Positions 25,336 through 34,576 are shown, counted from the stretch's first letter. The stretch: DNA of 64,000 nt from Pseudooceanicola nanhaiensis DSM 18065 (GCF_000688295.1 NZ_JHZF01000017.1:79480-143479), one strand, 5' to 3'. Notes: generated by a model not told the origin, from the sequence alone. Program-made: numbers and translations.

Positions 25336-26460
25336 ATGTCGGTGATGAAATGGACCGCTGCGGCGGCTGTCGGTCTGATGCTGGGGCTTCCGGCGGGGGC
25401 TGACGCGAAGGATCTCAAGATCGCCTCGGGCGCGCCGCCGCCGCACCCCGCGACGAGCCACCTGTACAATGCGCTGGCCGAATACCTGGCGGAAGACCCG
25501 AACAAGACCTTCAACGTGATCCAGCTGGGGCCCGAGGTCGTCGGGCTCGGGGCGATGAAGGACGGGCTTCAGACCGGGCTTGTCGACATGGGCAACCTGC
25601 TGCCGCTCTACTTCCCGGCCGAGCTGCCGAACTTCGCGCTGGCGGGCGAGCTGTCGCTCTCGGGCAAGGACGCCCATGCCATGGGCGCGGCGCTGACCGA
25701 ATACACGGTGAACTGCGCCGAGTGTCAGCAGGAGCTGAAGGATTTCGGGATCGTCTACCTCGGGTCCGGCTCCTCCGATCCCTACATGCTGCTGACCAAG
25801 ACGCCGGTGAAGACGGCCGAGGACCTGAAGGGCCTGCGCCTGCGCTCCGGGGGCGCGCCCTATTCGCGCTTTGCCGAGAACTTCGGCGCGGTGCCGGTGT
25901 CGATCAGCGTTCTCGAGACCTTCGAGGCGATGAGCCAGGGGACGATCGACGGGACCATGGCCTCGATCGGCGACCTGCTGGCCTTCCGGCTGGTGGAGCT
26001 GGTGAAGGGCGCGACGGCGATCCCGCTCGGCACCTACTTCTCGACCTCGAACTTCGCGACCGCGCAGGCCGCGTGGGACGACATGACGCCGGAGGAGCGC
26101 GGCATCCTGCTGGAGGCCGCGAACCGGGCCAACGCCAACTTCACGCAACGCTGGGGCTATGACTTCCCCGGGATCGCGCGCAAGGCGGCCGAGGAGGCGG
26201 GGATCGAGTTCGTCGAGGCCGATCCGGCGCTGGTGCAGGCGGCCGCGGATTTCGCCACCGCCGACCGGGAGACGGCGGCGCAGGTCTCGCAGGAGCGGTT
26301 CGGGATGGACGACGCCTCGGACCGGGTGGCCGAGTTCATCGCGCTGGTCGAGAAGTGGGAGGCGATCTCGGAAGAGGTCGGCCACGACCGCGACGCGATG
26401 GCCCAGAGGGTCTGGGACGAGGTCTGGTCGAAGGTCGACCTCGCGACCTACGGGCAGTGA
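25336..26460 (+). CDS. dctP: TRAP transporter solute-binding protein, DctP family
   Basis: A 374-residue DctP-type protein with a Sec signal peptide (MKWTAAAAVGLMLGLPAGADA). The later half shows the family pattern VKTAEDLKGLRLRSGGAPYSRF and FEAMSQGTIDGTM, which contains the carboxylate-binding arginine. The ligand is probably an aromatic acid: hydroxycinnamate clusters elsewhere use a TRAP system for coumarate. Its gene is separated from dctQ by a strong hairpin. Confidence 0.88.
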   Translation: MSVMKWTAAAAVGLMLGLPAGADAKDLKIASGAPPPHPATSHLYNALAEYLAEDPNKTFNVIQLGPEVVGLGAMKDGLQTGLVDMGNLLPLYFPAELPNFALAGELSLSGKDAHAMGAALTEYTVNCAECQQELKDFGIVYLGSGSSDPYMLLTKTPVKTAEDLKGLRLRSGGAPYSRFAENFGAVPVSISVLETFEAMSQGTIDGTMASIGDLLAFRLVELVKGATAIPLGTYFSTSNFATAQAAWDDMTPEERGILLEAANRANANFTQRWGYDFPGIARKAAEEAGIEFVEADPALVQAAADFATADRETAAQVSQERFGMDDASDRVAEFIALVEKWEAISEEVGHDRDAMAQRVWDEVWSKVDLATYGQ

Positions 26461-26467
26461 CGGGCAG

Positions 26468-26492
26468 GGGGCCGCGGGCGATCCGCGGCCCC
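26468..26492 (+). terminator. Strong hairpin between dctP and dctQ
   Basis: GGGGCCGCGG pairs perfectly with CCGCGGCCCC across a 5-nt loop, then GTTTCGTT. It starts 8 bp after the dctP stop. It probably lets most transcripts end after dctP, giving excess binding protein over permease. Confidence 0.65.
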
Positions 26493-26510
26493 GTTTCGTT
26501 GGGGGGGTTC

Positions 26511-27005
26511 ATGCAGGCAATGGAACGGCTGGCCGACCGGGTGTCGCAGGGCCTCGCCCTGATCGGGGCGGTCGGATTGATGGCGCTCTTGGTGCATGTC
26601 GCGGCGGAGGTGCTGGCGCGGAACCTGTTCTCGCGCCCGATCCCGGCGACCAACCAGATCGTGTCGCATTACTACATGGTGCTGATCGCCTTCCTGCCGC
26701 TCGCCTGGGTGGAGCGGCAGGGGGCGATGATCTCGGTCGAGCTGACCGAGGGGTTCATGTCGCCGCGCATGAAGCGGGTGAGCGATTTTACCGTCGCGGT
26801 GCTGGCGGTGCTGATCTATGCCGCGCTCGCCTGGGTGACATGGGCGGACGCGGTGAAGGCCTGGCGGGTCGGGAGCTTCGTCGACGTGCTGGGCCACCGG
26901 CTGGCGATCTGGCCGACGTATTTCCTGCCGCCCCTGGGCTTCGCGCTGGCGGCGCTGGTGATGGTGATGCGGGGCATATCCGCCCTGCGGGGGGATGACG
27001 CATGA
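26511..27005 (+). CDS. dctQ: TRAP transporter small permease subunit, DctQ family
   Basis: A 164-residue protein with four predicted transmembrane helices: about 13-35, 50-70, 90-112 and 130-155. It has the DctQ-typical PATNQIVSHYYMVLIAFLPLAWVERQGAMISVEL. The ATG at 26511 follows a G-rich ribosome site. The stop overlaps the dctM start by 4 nt. It forms the membrane complex with DctM. Confidence 0.87.
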   Translation: MQAMERLADRVSQGLALIGAVGLMALLVHVAAEVLARNLFSRPIPATNQIVSHYYMVLIAFLPLAWVERQGAMISVELTEGFMSPRMKRVSDFTVAVLAVLIYAALAWVTWADAVKAWRVGSFVDVLGHRLAIWPTYFLPPLGFALAALVMVMRGISALRGDDA

Positions 27006-28303
27006 GTGTCGAGACGGGGTTCTGGGGGATCGGCGTGCTGTTCCTCCTGCTGCTCCTGCGGGTTCCGGTGGCGCTGGCGCTGATCGCGGTGAGCTTCGGC
27101 GGCGTGGCCTGGTTGCTGGGGGTGACGCCGGCGCTCGGGATCATGGCGAACACGCCCTATTCCTTCGTGGCGAGCTGGACGATGAGCGCGGTGCCGATGT
27201 TCCTGCTCATGGGCTTCGTCGCCTATCACGCGCGGCTGACGGAGGGGCTGTTCACCGCCGCCAAGGCGCTTTTGTGGCGGGTGCCGGGGGCGCTGGCGGT
27301 GTCCTCGGTCTTTGCCTGTTCGGGCTTCGCGGCGGTCTGCGGGTCGTCGCTGGCGACCTCGGCCTCGATGGGGCGGATCGCGATTCCGGAAATGGTGCGG
27401 GCGGGCTATTCGCCCTCGGTCTCGGCCGGGGCGATCGCGGCGGGGGGGACGATCGGGGCGCTCATTCCGCCGTCGATTCTGATGATCCTCTACGGGGTCT
27501 TCGCCGAGACCTCGATCACCGACGTGTTCCTCGGCGGCGTGACGGTGGGGCTGCTGACCGCGCTCGGCTACATCCTCGTGGTCTTCGTCATCGCCGTGGC
27601 CCGCCCGGACCTCATCCCGCGCGGACGGCTGGAGGGGGCGCAGGTGCCGCTCTCGCGGGCGCTGAGGGAGGTCTGGCCGGTGGCCGTGCTGATCCTGCTG
27701 GTCTTCGGCGGGCTCTTCTCGGGCTATTTCACCGCGACCGAGGCGGGGGCGGTCGGGGCAGGGGGGGCGATCCTATGCGCCGCTCTCGTGGGGCAGCTGA
27801 ACCGGGAGGTGATGAGGAAGTCGCTGCTCGAGACGCTTTCGACCACCGCGTCGCTCCTGATCATCGGCATCGGCGCGATGATGTTCACCCGGTTCCTGGG
27901 GATCACCGGGCTATCGGGCTTCATCGCGCGGACCGTGGGGGCGGCGGATATCGGCTACGTGCAGCTCATGGTGATGGTCGTCATCGTCTACCTGCTGCTC
28001 GGCATGGTGATGGAGCCCTTCGGGGCGATGCTGGTCACGCTGCCGGTCTTCCTGCCGCTCCTGAACGCGGAAGGGATCAGTCTGATCTGGTTCGGCGTGC
28101 TGGTGGTGAAGCTGCTGGAGATCGGGATGATCACGCCGCCCGTGGGGCTGAACGTCTTCGTCATCCGGAACGTCGCGGCGGAGCATGTGACCACGGCGCA
28201 GGTCTTCCTTGGCGTGGCGCCGTTCTTCCTGGCCGATCTTCTGGTGACGGCGCTGATCATCGCCTTCCCGGGGATCGTGCTGGCGCTGCCGGGGCTCTGG
28301 TAG
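27002..28303 (+). CDS. dctM: TRAP transporter large permease subunit, DctM family
   Basis: A 433-residue, about 12-helix DctM protein with the conserved SFVASWTMSAVPMFLLMGFVAYHA region, the first helical-hairpin motif AAGGTIGALIPPSILMILYG and the second EIGMITPPVGLNVFVI. These hairpins carry the Na+ sites and the transported acid. Last gene of the hydroxycinnamate operon. A perfect CTGTATACAG operator for the next gene begins 2 bp after its stop. Confidence 0.9.
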   Translation: MSVETGFWGIGVLFLLLLLRVPVALALIAVSFGGVAWLLGVTPALGIMANTPYSFVASWTMSAVPMFLLMGFVAYHARLTEGLFTAAKALLWRVPGALAVSSVFACSGFAAVCGSSLATSASMGRIAIPEMVRAGYSPSVSAGAIAAGGTIGALIPPSILMILYGVFAETSITDVFLGGVTVGLLTALGYILVVFVIAVARPDLIPRGRLEGAQVPLSRALREVWPVAVLILLVFGGLFSGYFTATEAGAVGAGGAILCAALVGQLNREVMRKSLLETLSTTASLLIIGIGAMMFTRFLGITGLSGFIARTVGAADIGYVQLMVMVVIVYLLLGMVMEPFGAMLVTLPVFLPLLNAEGISLIWFGVLVVKLLEIGMITPPVGLNVFVIRNVAAEHVTTAQVFLGVAPFFLADLLVTALIIAFPGIVLALPGLW

Positions 28304-28304
28304 G

Positions 28305-28318
28305 TTCTGTATACAGAA
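28305..28318. promoter_or_regulatory. GntR operator, perfect palindrome
   Basis: TTCTGTATACAGAA is a perfect 14-bp palindrome just after dctM, 98 bp before the GntR start. A second CTGTATACAG has its centre 63 bp away, about six helical turns, as expected for cooperative binding. Confidence 0.75.
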
Positions 28319-28367
28319 TGGGGTGCATTTCAGGTATATGCGCCGCCGAAATCACGGATTGACCAGT

Positions 28368-28381
28368 TTCTGTATACAGCC
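28368..28381. promoter_or_regulatory. GntR operator, second copy
   Basis: TTCTGTATACAGCC keeps the full CTGTATACAG core. It lies 35 bp upstream of the GntR start, where bound protein would block transcription of the gntR-ligM operon. Confidence 0.7.
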
Positions 28382-28415
28382 TAGCCTTCCCCAGCGACTC
28401 ATGCCGGGGGAGGAC

Positions 28416-29147
28416 ATGAAGCGACCCGAACGCAACGCCCAGTTTGCCCGCGCGCTGATGGAGCTGCGCTCTCTCGTGCTGAAGGGCACCTATCCGGGCG
28501 GCGAGCGGCTGCCCGAGACGGTGCTGGCCGAACGGCTCGGCCTGTCGCGCACGCCGCTGCGGCAGGCGATGGACCGGCTGGTCGACGAGGGGCTTCTCGA
28601 GCGGAACGAGACCGGGGGCTGCCGCGTCGCGACCTTCTCGATGGACGACATCAAGGACGCGATCGAGCTGCGCGGCGTGATGGAGGGCACCGCCGCCCGG
28701 CTGGCGGCCGAGCGGGGGACCGACCCGATGCTCGCCGCCCGCATGTCCGAGGTGCTGGAGGCGCTGGACGAGGCCGTCGCCGGAGAGCTCGACTTCAAGG
28801 CCTATGTGACCCTGAACGGGGAGTTCCACGACCTGCTCGCCCGGCTTGCAGGCTCGGCCGTGGTCGCGCGCGAGGTCGAACGGGCGAGCCGCCTGCCCGC
28901 GGCGTCTCCGACCGCGTTTCTTCAGGGACAGGTGATGATCCCCGATTTCCGGGACTCCCTGCGCCGCGCGCAGGTGCAGCACCGGGCGATCTTCGAGGCC
29001 ATCGTGAACCGCGAGGGCGCCCGGGCCGAGGCGCTGGCGCGCGAACATGCGCGGCTGGCGCGCAGCAATCTTGAATACGTGATGAGCGTGGGGCCGGACC
29101 TCGTGGAGAGGGTGCCGGGCCTCGCGCTGGTCGCGGAGGACACCTGA
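28416..29147 (+). CDS. GntR-family regulator (FCD subfamily)
   Basis: A 243-residue GntR/FadR-type protein. The N-terminal winged helix (about 10-75) has LKGTYPGGERLPETVLAERL and GLSRTPLRQAMDRLVDEGLL. An all-helical FCD ligand domain follows (DAIELRGVMEGTAARLAAER). The ATG at 28416 follows GGGGGAGG; an ATG at 28401 is possible. Two CTGTATACAG palindromes precede it, and a near-identical one lies at 6060. It probably controls the downstream ligM-TRAP genes and itself, and perhaps the operon near 6 kb. Confidence 0.87.
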   Translation: MKRPERNAQFARALMELRSLVLKGTYPGGERLPETVLAERLGLSRTPLRQAMDRLVDEGLLERNETGGCRVATFSMDDIKDAIELRGVMEGTAARLAAERGTDPMLAARMSEVLEALDEAVAGELDFKAYVTLNGEFHDLLARLAGSAVVAREVERASRLPAASPTAFLQGQVMIPDFRDSLRRAQVQHRAIFEAIVNREGARAEALAREHARLARSNLEYVMSVGPDLVERVPGLALVAEDT

Positions 29148-29166
29148 GGGAGGAAAGGAAACCCAG

Positions 29167-30570
29167 ATGCCAAGTCTCAACGACGTGATGAAGGACTGGA
29201 AGAACCCGGTCGAGATGCTGCGCAATTCGCAGGCCGGGATGTATGTCTATCCGGTGGTGACGCCCGAGTTCCAGAACTGGCGGGACGAGCAGAAGGCCTG
29301 GCGCGAAACGGCCGTGCTCTTCGACCAGAGCCACCACATGGACGAGGTGATCGTCGAGGGTCCGCAGGCGACCGAGTTCCTGAGCCATCACGGCATCAAC
29401 TCCTTCGCCAATTTCGACCTGAACCGCGCGAAGCACTTCGTGCCGGTCACGCCGAACGGCCACGTGATCGGCGACCACATCATCTTCCGCGAGCGCGAGG
29501 ACAAGTACATCCTCGTCGGCCGCGCGCCGACCTCCAACTGGCTGATGTTCTGCGCCGCCTGGGGCAAGTGGAACGTCCGGCTGCGTCACGACCCGCGCTC
29601 GCCCTCGCGCCCCGAGGGCGAACGGGTGATCCGCGAGCATTACCGCTACCAGATCCAGGGGCCGGACGCGCCGAAGATCTTCGAGAAGATGAACGGCGGC
29701 CCGGTGCCGGACATCAAGTTCTTCCATGTCGACTGGATCAACATCGGGTCGAAGAAGGTGCAGGCGCTGCGCCACGGCATGTCCGGCGCGCCGGGGCTCG
29801 AGGTCTGGGGGCCCTACAAGGACAAGGATTACATCCACTCCACGATCATGCAGGCGGCGAAGGACGCGGGCGTCAGGCTGGTGCAGTGCGGCAGCCGCGC
29901 CTATTCCACGAACACGCTGGAATCGGGCTGGATCCCCTCGCCGCTGCCGGGGATCTACACCGGCGACGGGATGCTGAACGATTACCGCGACTGGCTCGGC
30001 TCGGACATGTACGAGGCGGCGGGCGCGATCGGCGGCTCCTTCGTGTCGGACAATATCGAGGACTATTACGTCAACCCGTTCGAGCTGGGGTATGATTTCT
30101 ACATCGGCTGGAAGAAGGACGACTTCATCGGCAAGGCGGCGCTTCAGAAGATGAAGGGCGCAGAGTCCAACCGCAAGAAGGTCACCTTCGAGTGGAACCG
30201 CGAGGACGTGCTGAAGGTCATCGCCTCGGCCTTCGAGGAGGGCACGCCCTACAAGTGGATCGACTTCCCGCAGCCGAACTATGCCTCGTCCTCCGCCGAC
30301 ATGGTGATGGATGGCGACAGGATGGTCGGGATGTCGATGTTCAACGGATATTCCTACAACGAACGCTGCCTGCTGAGCCTCGGCGTCGTGGAGCAGTCGG
30401 TCAAGGTGGGCGACGTGCTGACCCTGAAATGGGGCGAGCCGGACGACACCGCCAAGACCTCGGCCGAGAAGCACAGGCAGGCCGAGATCCGGGTGCGGGT
30501 GTCCGAGACCCCCTATGCCAGGGAGGCCCGCGAAAGCTATGCGGAGAGCTGGCGGACCAAGTCGGCCTGA
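29167..30570 (+). CDS. ligM: Tetrahydrofolate-dependent aromatic O-demethylase, LigM-like
   Basis: A 467-residue GcvT-fold protein. Length and sequence fit Sphingobium LigM (about 470 residues): EMLRNSQAGMYVYPVV near the start, VGRAPTSNWLMF, GMSGAPGLEVWGPY, NTLESGWIPSPLPGIYTGD and IGGSFVSDNIEDYYVNP. LigM moves the methyl group of vanillate or 3-O-methylgallate to tetrahydrofolate. DmdA, the related DMSP demethylase, is about 100 residues shorter. It follows a GntR regulator and precedes a TRAP importer, with purU nearby. In this replicon it would handle the methoxyl group of ferulate-derived vanillate. The substrate remains unproven. Confidence 0.75.
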   Translation: MPSLNDVMKDWKNPVEMLRNSQAGMYVYPVVTPEFQNWRDEQKAWRETAVLFDQSHHMDEVIVEGPQATEFLSHHGINSFANFDLNRAKHFVPVTPNGHVIGDHIIFREREDKYILVGRAPTSNWLMFCAAWGKWNVRLRHDPRSPSRPEGERVIREHYRYQIQGPDAPKIFEKMNGGPVPDIKFFHVDWINIGSKKVQALRHGMSGAPGLEVWGPYKDKDYIHSTIMQAAKDAGVRLVQCGSRAYSTNTLESGWIPSPLPGIYTGDGMLNDYRDWLGSDMYEAAGAIGGSFVSDNIEDYYVNPFELGYDFYIGWKKDDFIGKAALQKMKGAESNRKKVTFEWNREDVLKVIASAFEEGTPYKWIDFPQPNYASSSADMVMDGDRMVGMSMFNGYSYNERCLLSLGVVEQSVKVGDVLTLKWGEPDDTAKTSAEKHRQAEIRVRVSETPYAREARESYAESWRTKSA

Positions 30571-30700
30571 GGCACCGGGCTATAGCGCGAACTTATCGCG
30601 CAACCGGTGAAATGAATTGATGTATCGGACGTGGGGTGACTATCGTCCGGCATCAGGCCCGTCCCCGATGCAGGGGCGGGCCGCCACCAGGGAGGAAAGC

Positions 30701-31678
30701 ATGAAACTCAAGCACCTGTTTGCGGGCGCCGCCGTCGCGGCCGTCTCTGCGCTGCCGCTCGGCGCGACCGAGCTGAAATTCGCCAACTTCACCCCGCCGT
30801 TCCACACCATCAACGCCAGCGTCATCGAAAAGATGAACGAGGAGCTTTCGGCGGCCACGGATGGCGCGCTGACGGTGCGCGGCTACCACGGCGGCGAGCT
30901 GGGCGCGGGCCCGGTCGAGCAATACGTGCGCGCCGTGCAGGGCGTGGCGGATCTGGTCTGGGGCCTGCCGGGATACACCTCGTCGCAGTTCGAGAAGACG
31001 ATGATCGCCGAGCTGCCGGACGCGATCCCCCTGGACAAGCCGGGGTACGAGGCGCTCTGGGCGGCCTATGACCAGATCTCGGGTGAGTTCCCGGGGACCA
31101 AGCCGATCGCGCTCTGGGGGTCGGAGCCCAACATCTTCATCATGAAGGACGTCGAGATCCGCACGCCCGGGGATCTTCAGGGGCTGAAGGTCCGCGTCGC
31201 CGGCGCGACCGCCGCGAAGGTGGCCGAGGCGCTTGGCGCGACGCCGGTGCAGATGCCGATCAGCCAGGTCTACAACGCGCTCCAGACCGGGCTGATCGAC
31301 GGCGTGATCACCGGCGCCTCGACGCTCTCGGACTTCAAGCTCGACGAGGTGGCGAACAGCTACACGACGGGCGCGAACCTGGGCCGGCTGGTGTTCTACA
31401 CCGTCATGGGGCAGGGGAGCTATGACGCGCTGAGCGACGAGGAGAAGGCGGCGGTGGATGCCGTGGCCGGGGCCGAACTGTCGCGCAATGCCGAGGAGTC
31501 CTGGCAGGCGACGGCGGATGCCGCGCTCAAGGCCGCGAAGGAGTCGGGCGACAACACGGTGATCGAGCTGTCCGACGACGAGGCGCAGGCCTTCTCGGAC
31601 GCCGTGGCCGACGTGGTGAACGGCTATGTCTCCGAGGTCGGCGGCGAGGACACGCTAGCGGCGATGCGGGGGGAATAG
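30701..31678 (+). CDS. dctP: TRAP transporter solute-binding protein, DctP family
   Basis: A 325-residue binding protein with a Sec signal (MKLKHLFAGAAVAAVSALPLGA). The DctP motif GDLQGLKVRVAGATAAKVAEALGATPVQMP is followed by VYNALQTGLIDGVITG. The ATG follows GGGAGGAAAG. It is separated from ligM by 130 bp containing a small GCGCGA/TCGCGC hairpin near 30585. Unlike the other two TRAP loci here, no hairpin separates it from dctQ: the GTG of dctQ follows its stop directly. Confidence 0.88.
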   Translation: MKLKHLFAGAAVAAVSALPLGATELKFANFTPPFHTINASVIEKMNEELSAATDGALTVRGYHGGELGAGPVEQYVRAVQGVADLVWGLPGYTSSQFEKTMIAELPDAIPLDKPGYEALWAAYDQISGEFPGTKPIALWGSEPNIFIMKDVEIRTPGDLQGLKVRVAGATAAKVAEALGATPVQMPISQVYNALQTGLIDGVITGASTLSDFKLDEVANSYTTGANLGRLVFYTVMGQGSYDALSDEEKAAVDAVAGAELSRNAEESWQATADAALKAAKESGDNTVIELSDDEAQAFSDAVADVVNGYVSEVGGEDTLAAMRGE

Positions 31679-32185
31679 GTGCTTTCCACCATGCGCAAGG
31701 TTGCGGACGGGCTCATCGGCCTGTCCGCGGCCATCGGCGCGGCGGCGCTGGTGATCGAGGTGGGGGTGATCCTCGTCGACGTGATCGGGCGGGCCTTCGG
31801 GCACCCGATGTTCGGCTCGCAGGACCTCATCACCATGACGATGACGATGCTGGTCTTCGGCGGCATGGCGCTCTGCGACCGGAAGGGGGGCCATATCGCG
31901 GTGGACCTCTTCGAACGGAAATTCCCGGGCTGGTTCAACCGCGCGGTCGACATCTTCTCGGCCCTGCTCGGCGCGGTGATCTTCGCCTTCATCGCCTGGG
32001 CGATCTGGGACAGCGCGAAGCTGAGCCAGATGCTGAACCTGTCGACCAACCTCCTGCGGCTGCCCAAGGCGTGGTTCCAGTGGGGGATCTGCGTGCTGTC
32101 GGTGGTGACCGCCTTCTCGATGGCGCTGCGCGCGCTCGAGCTGACGCTCTCGGGCCGGGACCTGCGCGCGGAGCGGCCCGCATGA
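31679..32185 (+). CDS. dctQ: TRAP transporter small permease subunit, DctQ family
   Basis: A 168-residue protein with four predicted transmembrane segments and the DctQ-like GSQDLITMTMTMLVFGGMALCDRKGGHIAVDLF. It begins with GTG immediately after the dctP stop (an ATG four codons on is possible) and overlaps dctM by 4 nt, so all three genes are tightly coupled. Confidence 0.86.
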   Translation: MLSTMRKVADGLIGLSAAIGAAALVIEVGVILVDVIGRAFGHPMFGSQDLITMTMTMLVFGGMALCDRKGGHIAVDLFERKFPGWFNRAVDIFSALLGAVIFAFIAWAIWDSAKLSQMLNLSTNLLRLPKAWFQWGICVLSVVTAFSMALRALELTLSGRDLRAERPA

Positions 32186-33486
32186 GCGCCGGTGCCGTCG
32201 GCCTCTGGGGCATCGCCGGTCTGTTCGCGCTGCTGCTGATCCGTGTGCCCGTGGCCTTCGCCATGTTCCTCGTGGGCTTCCTCGGGATCTGGCACCTGAA
32301 CGGCTGGAACGCGGCCATGGGGCTCCTGGCGTCCGAGACCTTCACGCTGGCCTCGAGCCCCGAGCTTGTCATCATCCCGCTGTTCATCCTGATGGGGAAC
32401 GTGGCGGGCCACACCGGGATGAGCCGGCAGCTCTATGATGCGGCCTATGCGCTGATCGGGCAGGTGCGGGGCGGCCTCGCCTCGGCCACGGTGATCGGCT
32501 GCGGCGGGTTCGCGGCGCTGTCGGGCTCTTCCGTGGCCTCGGCGCTGACGATGGGCAAGGTGAGCCTGGCCGAGATGAACCGCTTCGGCTACGACACGCG
32601 GCTCTCGACGGGCGTGGTCGCGGCGGGGGGGACGCTGGGCATCCTGATCCCGCCCTCGACCGGCTTCGTGATCTACGCGATCCTGACCGAGCAGAGCATC
32701 GGGCGGCTCTTCCTCGCGGGCGTCTTCCCGGGGCTTCTGCTGCTCACGGCCTTCGTGCTGACGATCACGATCCTCTGCTGGATCCGGCCGGAGTTCGGCC
32801 CGGCGGGGCCCGCCACCACGCTGACCGAGAAGCGGCGCGCGCTCGCCGGGGCCTTTCCGATCCTGTCGGTGATCCTGCTGACCATCGGCGGGATCTACGC
32901 CGGGTTCTTCTCTCCGGTCGAGGCGGCGGGGGTCGGCGCGGGGCTGGTGATCCTCTACGGCGTGCTCACCCGGAGGCTGGATGTCCGCGCGTTCTGGGCG
33001 GCCTGCAAGGACTCCATCGTCACCACGGCGACGGTGATGCTGATCCTGATCGCGGCGCATCTCATCAACCCGTTTCTCGCCCTGAGCCATATCCCGACGG
33101 TGGTGGGAGAGGCGCTCGACGCGCTGAACCTCGGCGTGCTCGGGACGCTGGCGGTGATCCTGCTGGTCTACATGATCCTCGGCTGTTTCCTCGAGGGCTT
33201 CGCGATGCTGGTGCTGACGCTGCCGATCTTCTTCCCGGTGGTGATGGAGCTGGGCGTGGACCCGATCTGGTTCGGCGTGCTGGTGGTGCTGACGCTCGAG
33301 ATGGGGCTGATCTCGCCCCCCGTGGGGATCAACGTCTTCATCGTGAAGTCGGTGGCCCCGGATGTGCCGCTGGGTCGGATCTTTCGCGGCGTGCTGCCGT
33401 TCTGGGCGGCGATGATGGTGACGCTGGCGGTGCTGGTGGCCTTCCCGCAGATATCGCTGATCCTGCCGGATACGATGTTCAATTGA
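32182..33486 (+). CDS. dctM: TRAP transporter large permease subunit, DctM family
   Basis: A 434-residue DctM protein of about 12 helices, with ELVIIPLFILMGNVAGHTGMS, VVAAGGTLGILIPPSTGFVIYA and EMGLISPPVGINVFIVKSVAPD. With the preceding two proteins it imports an acid, probably the substrate of the LigM-like enzyme. It is followed by a repeat-rich non-coding stretch and then genes on the other strand. Confidence 0.9.
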   Translation: MSAGAVGLWGIAGLFALLLIRVPVAFAMFLVGFLGIWHLNGWNAAMGLLASETFTLASSPELVIIPLFILMGNVAGHTGMSRQLYDAAYALIGQVRGGLASATVIGCGGFAALSGSSVASALTMGKVSLAEMNRFGYDTRLSTGVVAAGGTLGILIPPSTGFVIYAILTEQSIGRLFLAGVFPGLLLLTAFVLTITILCWIRPEFGPAGPATTLTEKRRALAGAFPILSVILLTIGGIYAGFFSPVEAAGVGAGLVILYGVLTRRLDVRAFWAACKDSIVTTATVMLILIAAHLINPFLALSHIPTVVGEALDALNLGVLGTLAVILLVYMILGCFLEGFAMLVLTLPIFFPVVMELGVDPIWFGVLVVLTLEMGLISPPVGINVFIVKSVAPDVPLGRIFRGVLPFWAAMMVTLAVLVAFPQISLILPDTMFN

Positions 33487-33818
33487 GGGGTGGGGCCGGG
33501 TGAACCCCGCCCTACGGGGGCTTGCTGTGACGACCGTGACCTCCGTAGGCTGGGCTTGAGCCCGGCACGGCGCTGCGGTTGAGCGGTTGACCGAGTCCGG
33601 AATCAAGCCCGAAGGGCGCCGGACAAGCGCCGGCCCGTCCCCGCGGGCTGGCGCTTTGGTGACGTAGGCGCCGAGTGTCGGCATGGGCGCTACCACGGCC
33701 GGGATAAAGCGCGAGGCTCGGAGGGAGGGAAGCGCCATCCCACGGGCCGGCGCTTGTCCGGCTTGTGCTTGTGGCGAGGGCGGTGGTCCGGAGGGGTGAG
33801 CCGCGCTTGAGCCCGGGC
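33487..33818. repeat. Non-coding stretch with a long inverted repeat
   Basis: No convincing gene in these 332 bp. A perfect 21-bp inverted repeat lies at 33618-33638 and 33742-33762, 103 bp apart, with the core GACAAGCGCCGGCCCG. Further GCTTGAGCCCGG-type segments occur near 33552 and 33806. It lies between convergent dctM and the TauE-like gene. It looks like a REP-type intergenic palindrome array that could also end transcription from both sides. Confidence 0.6.
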
Positions 33819-34568
33819 CTACATCTTCCAAAGCGCCGCCGCGCCTTCCCAGACGAGGCGGATCGACAGGAGCAGGAGCGCCACCTCGATCACCGCGACA
33901 TAGACCCGCTCGGGCAGCAGCTTCGTCAGGCGGTTGCCGACGAAGGTCCCGGCCACGGCCACCGCCATCAGGGTCAGCAGCACCGCGAGGTCGATATGCG
34001 CGAAGAGCCCGACCGCCCAGTAGGCCGGCACCTTCGAGAGGTTCACCACCGCGAAGGTGATCGTCGTGGTCCCGGCGAAGACCAGCTTGGGCAGTTTCTG
34101 CGGCAGCACGTAGGTCTGGAACGGCGGGCTCCCGGAATGGGAGATGAAGCTCGTCACCCCCGTCATGATCCCCCAGAAGACACCGCGCGGCAGGTCGGCC
34201 GGGCGCGGCGGCAGGTTCCGTCCGCGGGCGAGCCAGGACCGCGCACAATAGGCCAGCCCGATCAGGCCGGTGGCGATCAGGAACGCCTCGGCCGGGAGCA
34301 CCGGGGCGAGCAGGGTCGCGATCAGCACGCCGAGCAGGCTGGCCGGGATCAGGATCGCGAGGTTCCTCGAATCGAAATCCCGCCGGAAGAGCCAGACGCC
34401 CACCATGTCGCTCACGATGAAGACCGGCAGCAGCATCGCCGCCGCCGCCAGCGGATCCATCCGGAGCGCCAGCAGCGGCACCGCGAGGGCCCCGACCGAG
34501 GCCAGCCCGCCCTTGGACATCCCCACGATGAAGGCGGCGAAGAGGACGAGGAGGCCGGGAAGCTCCAA
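33819..34568 (-). CDS. TauE/SafE-family permease
   Basis: A 249-residue membrane protein with about eight predicted helices and the family repeats GLLVLFAAFIVGMSKGGLAS near the start and FISHSGSPPFQTYVLPQKL in the second half. Family members export or import sulfur oxyanions and organic acids (sulfite, sulfoacetate and others). It sits 8 bp downstream of purU on the same strand, so they probably form one operon. The link to folate chemistry is not obvious; a role for sulfur or carboxylate export beside the demethylation module is a guess. Confidence 0.85.
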   Translation of the reverse strand: MELPGLLVLFAAFIVGMSKGGLASVGALAVPLLALRMDPLAAAAMLLPVFIVSDMVGVWLFRRDFDSRNLAILIPASLLGVLIATLLAPVLPAEAFLIATGLIGLAYCARSWLARGRNLPPRPADLPRGVFWGIMTGVTSFISHSGSPPFQTYVLPQKLPKLVFAGTTTITFAVVNLSKVPAYWAVGLFAHIDLAVLLTLMAVAVAGTFVGNRLTKLLPERVYVAVIEVALLLLSIRLVWEGAAALWKM

Positions 34569-34576
34569 CGCCCCGG

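Noticed and set aside
29167..30570. DMSP demethylase (DmdA) for the GcvT-fold protein
   Set aside because: The protein is about 100 residues longer than DmdA, and its conserved stretches match LigM-type O-demethylases better. Not fully excluded without a phylogeny.
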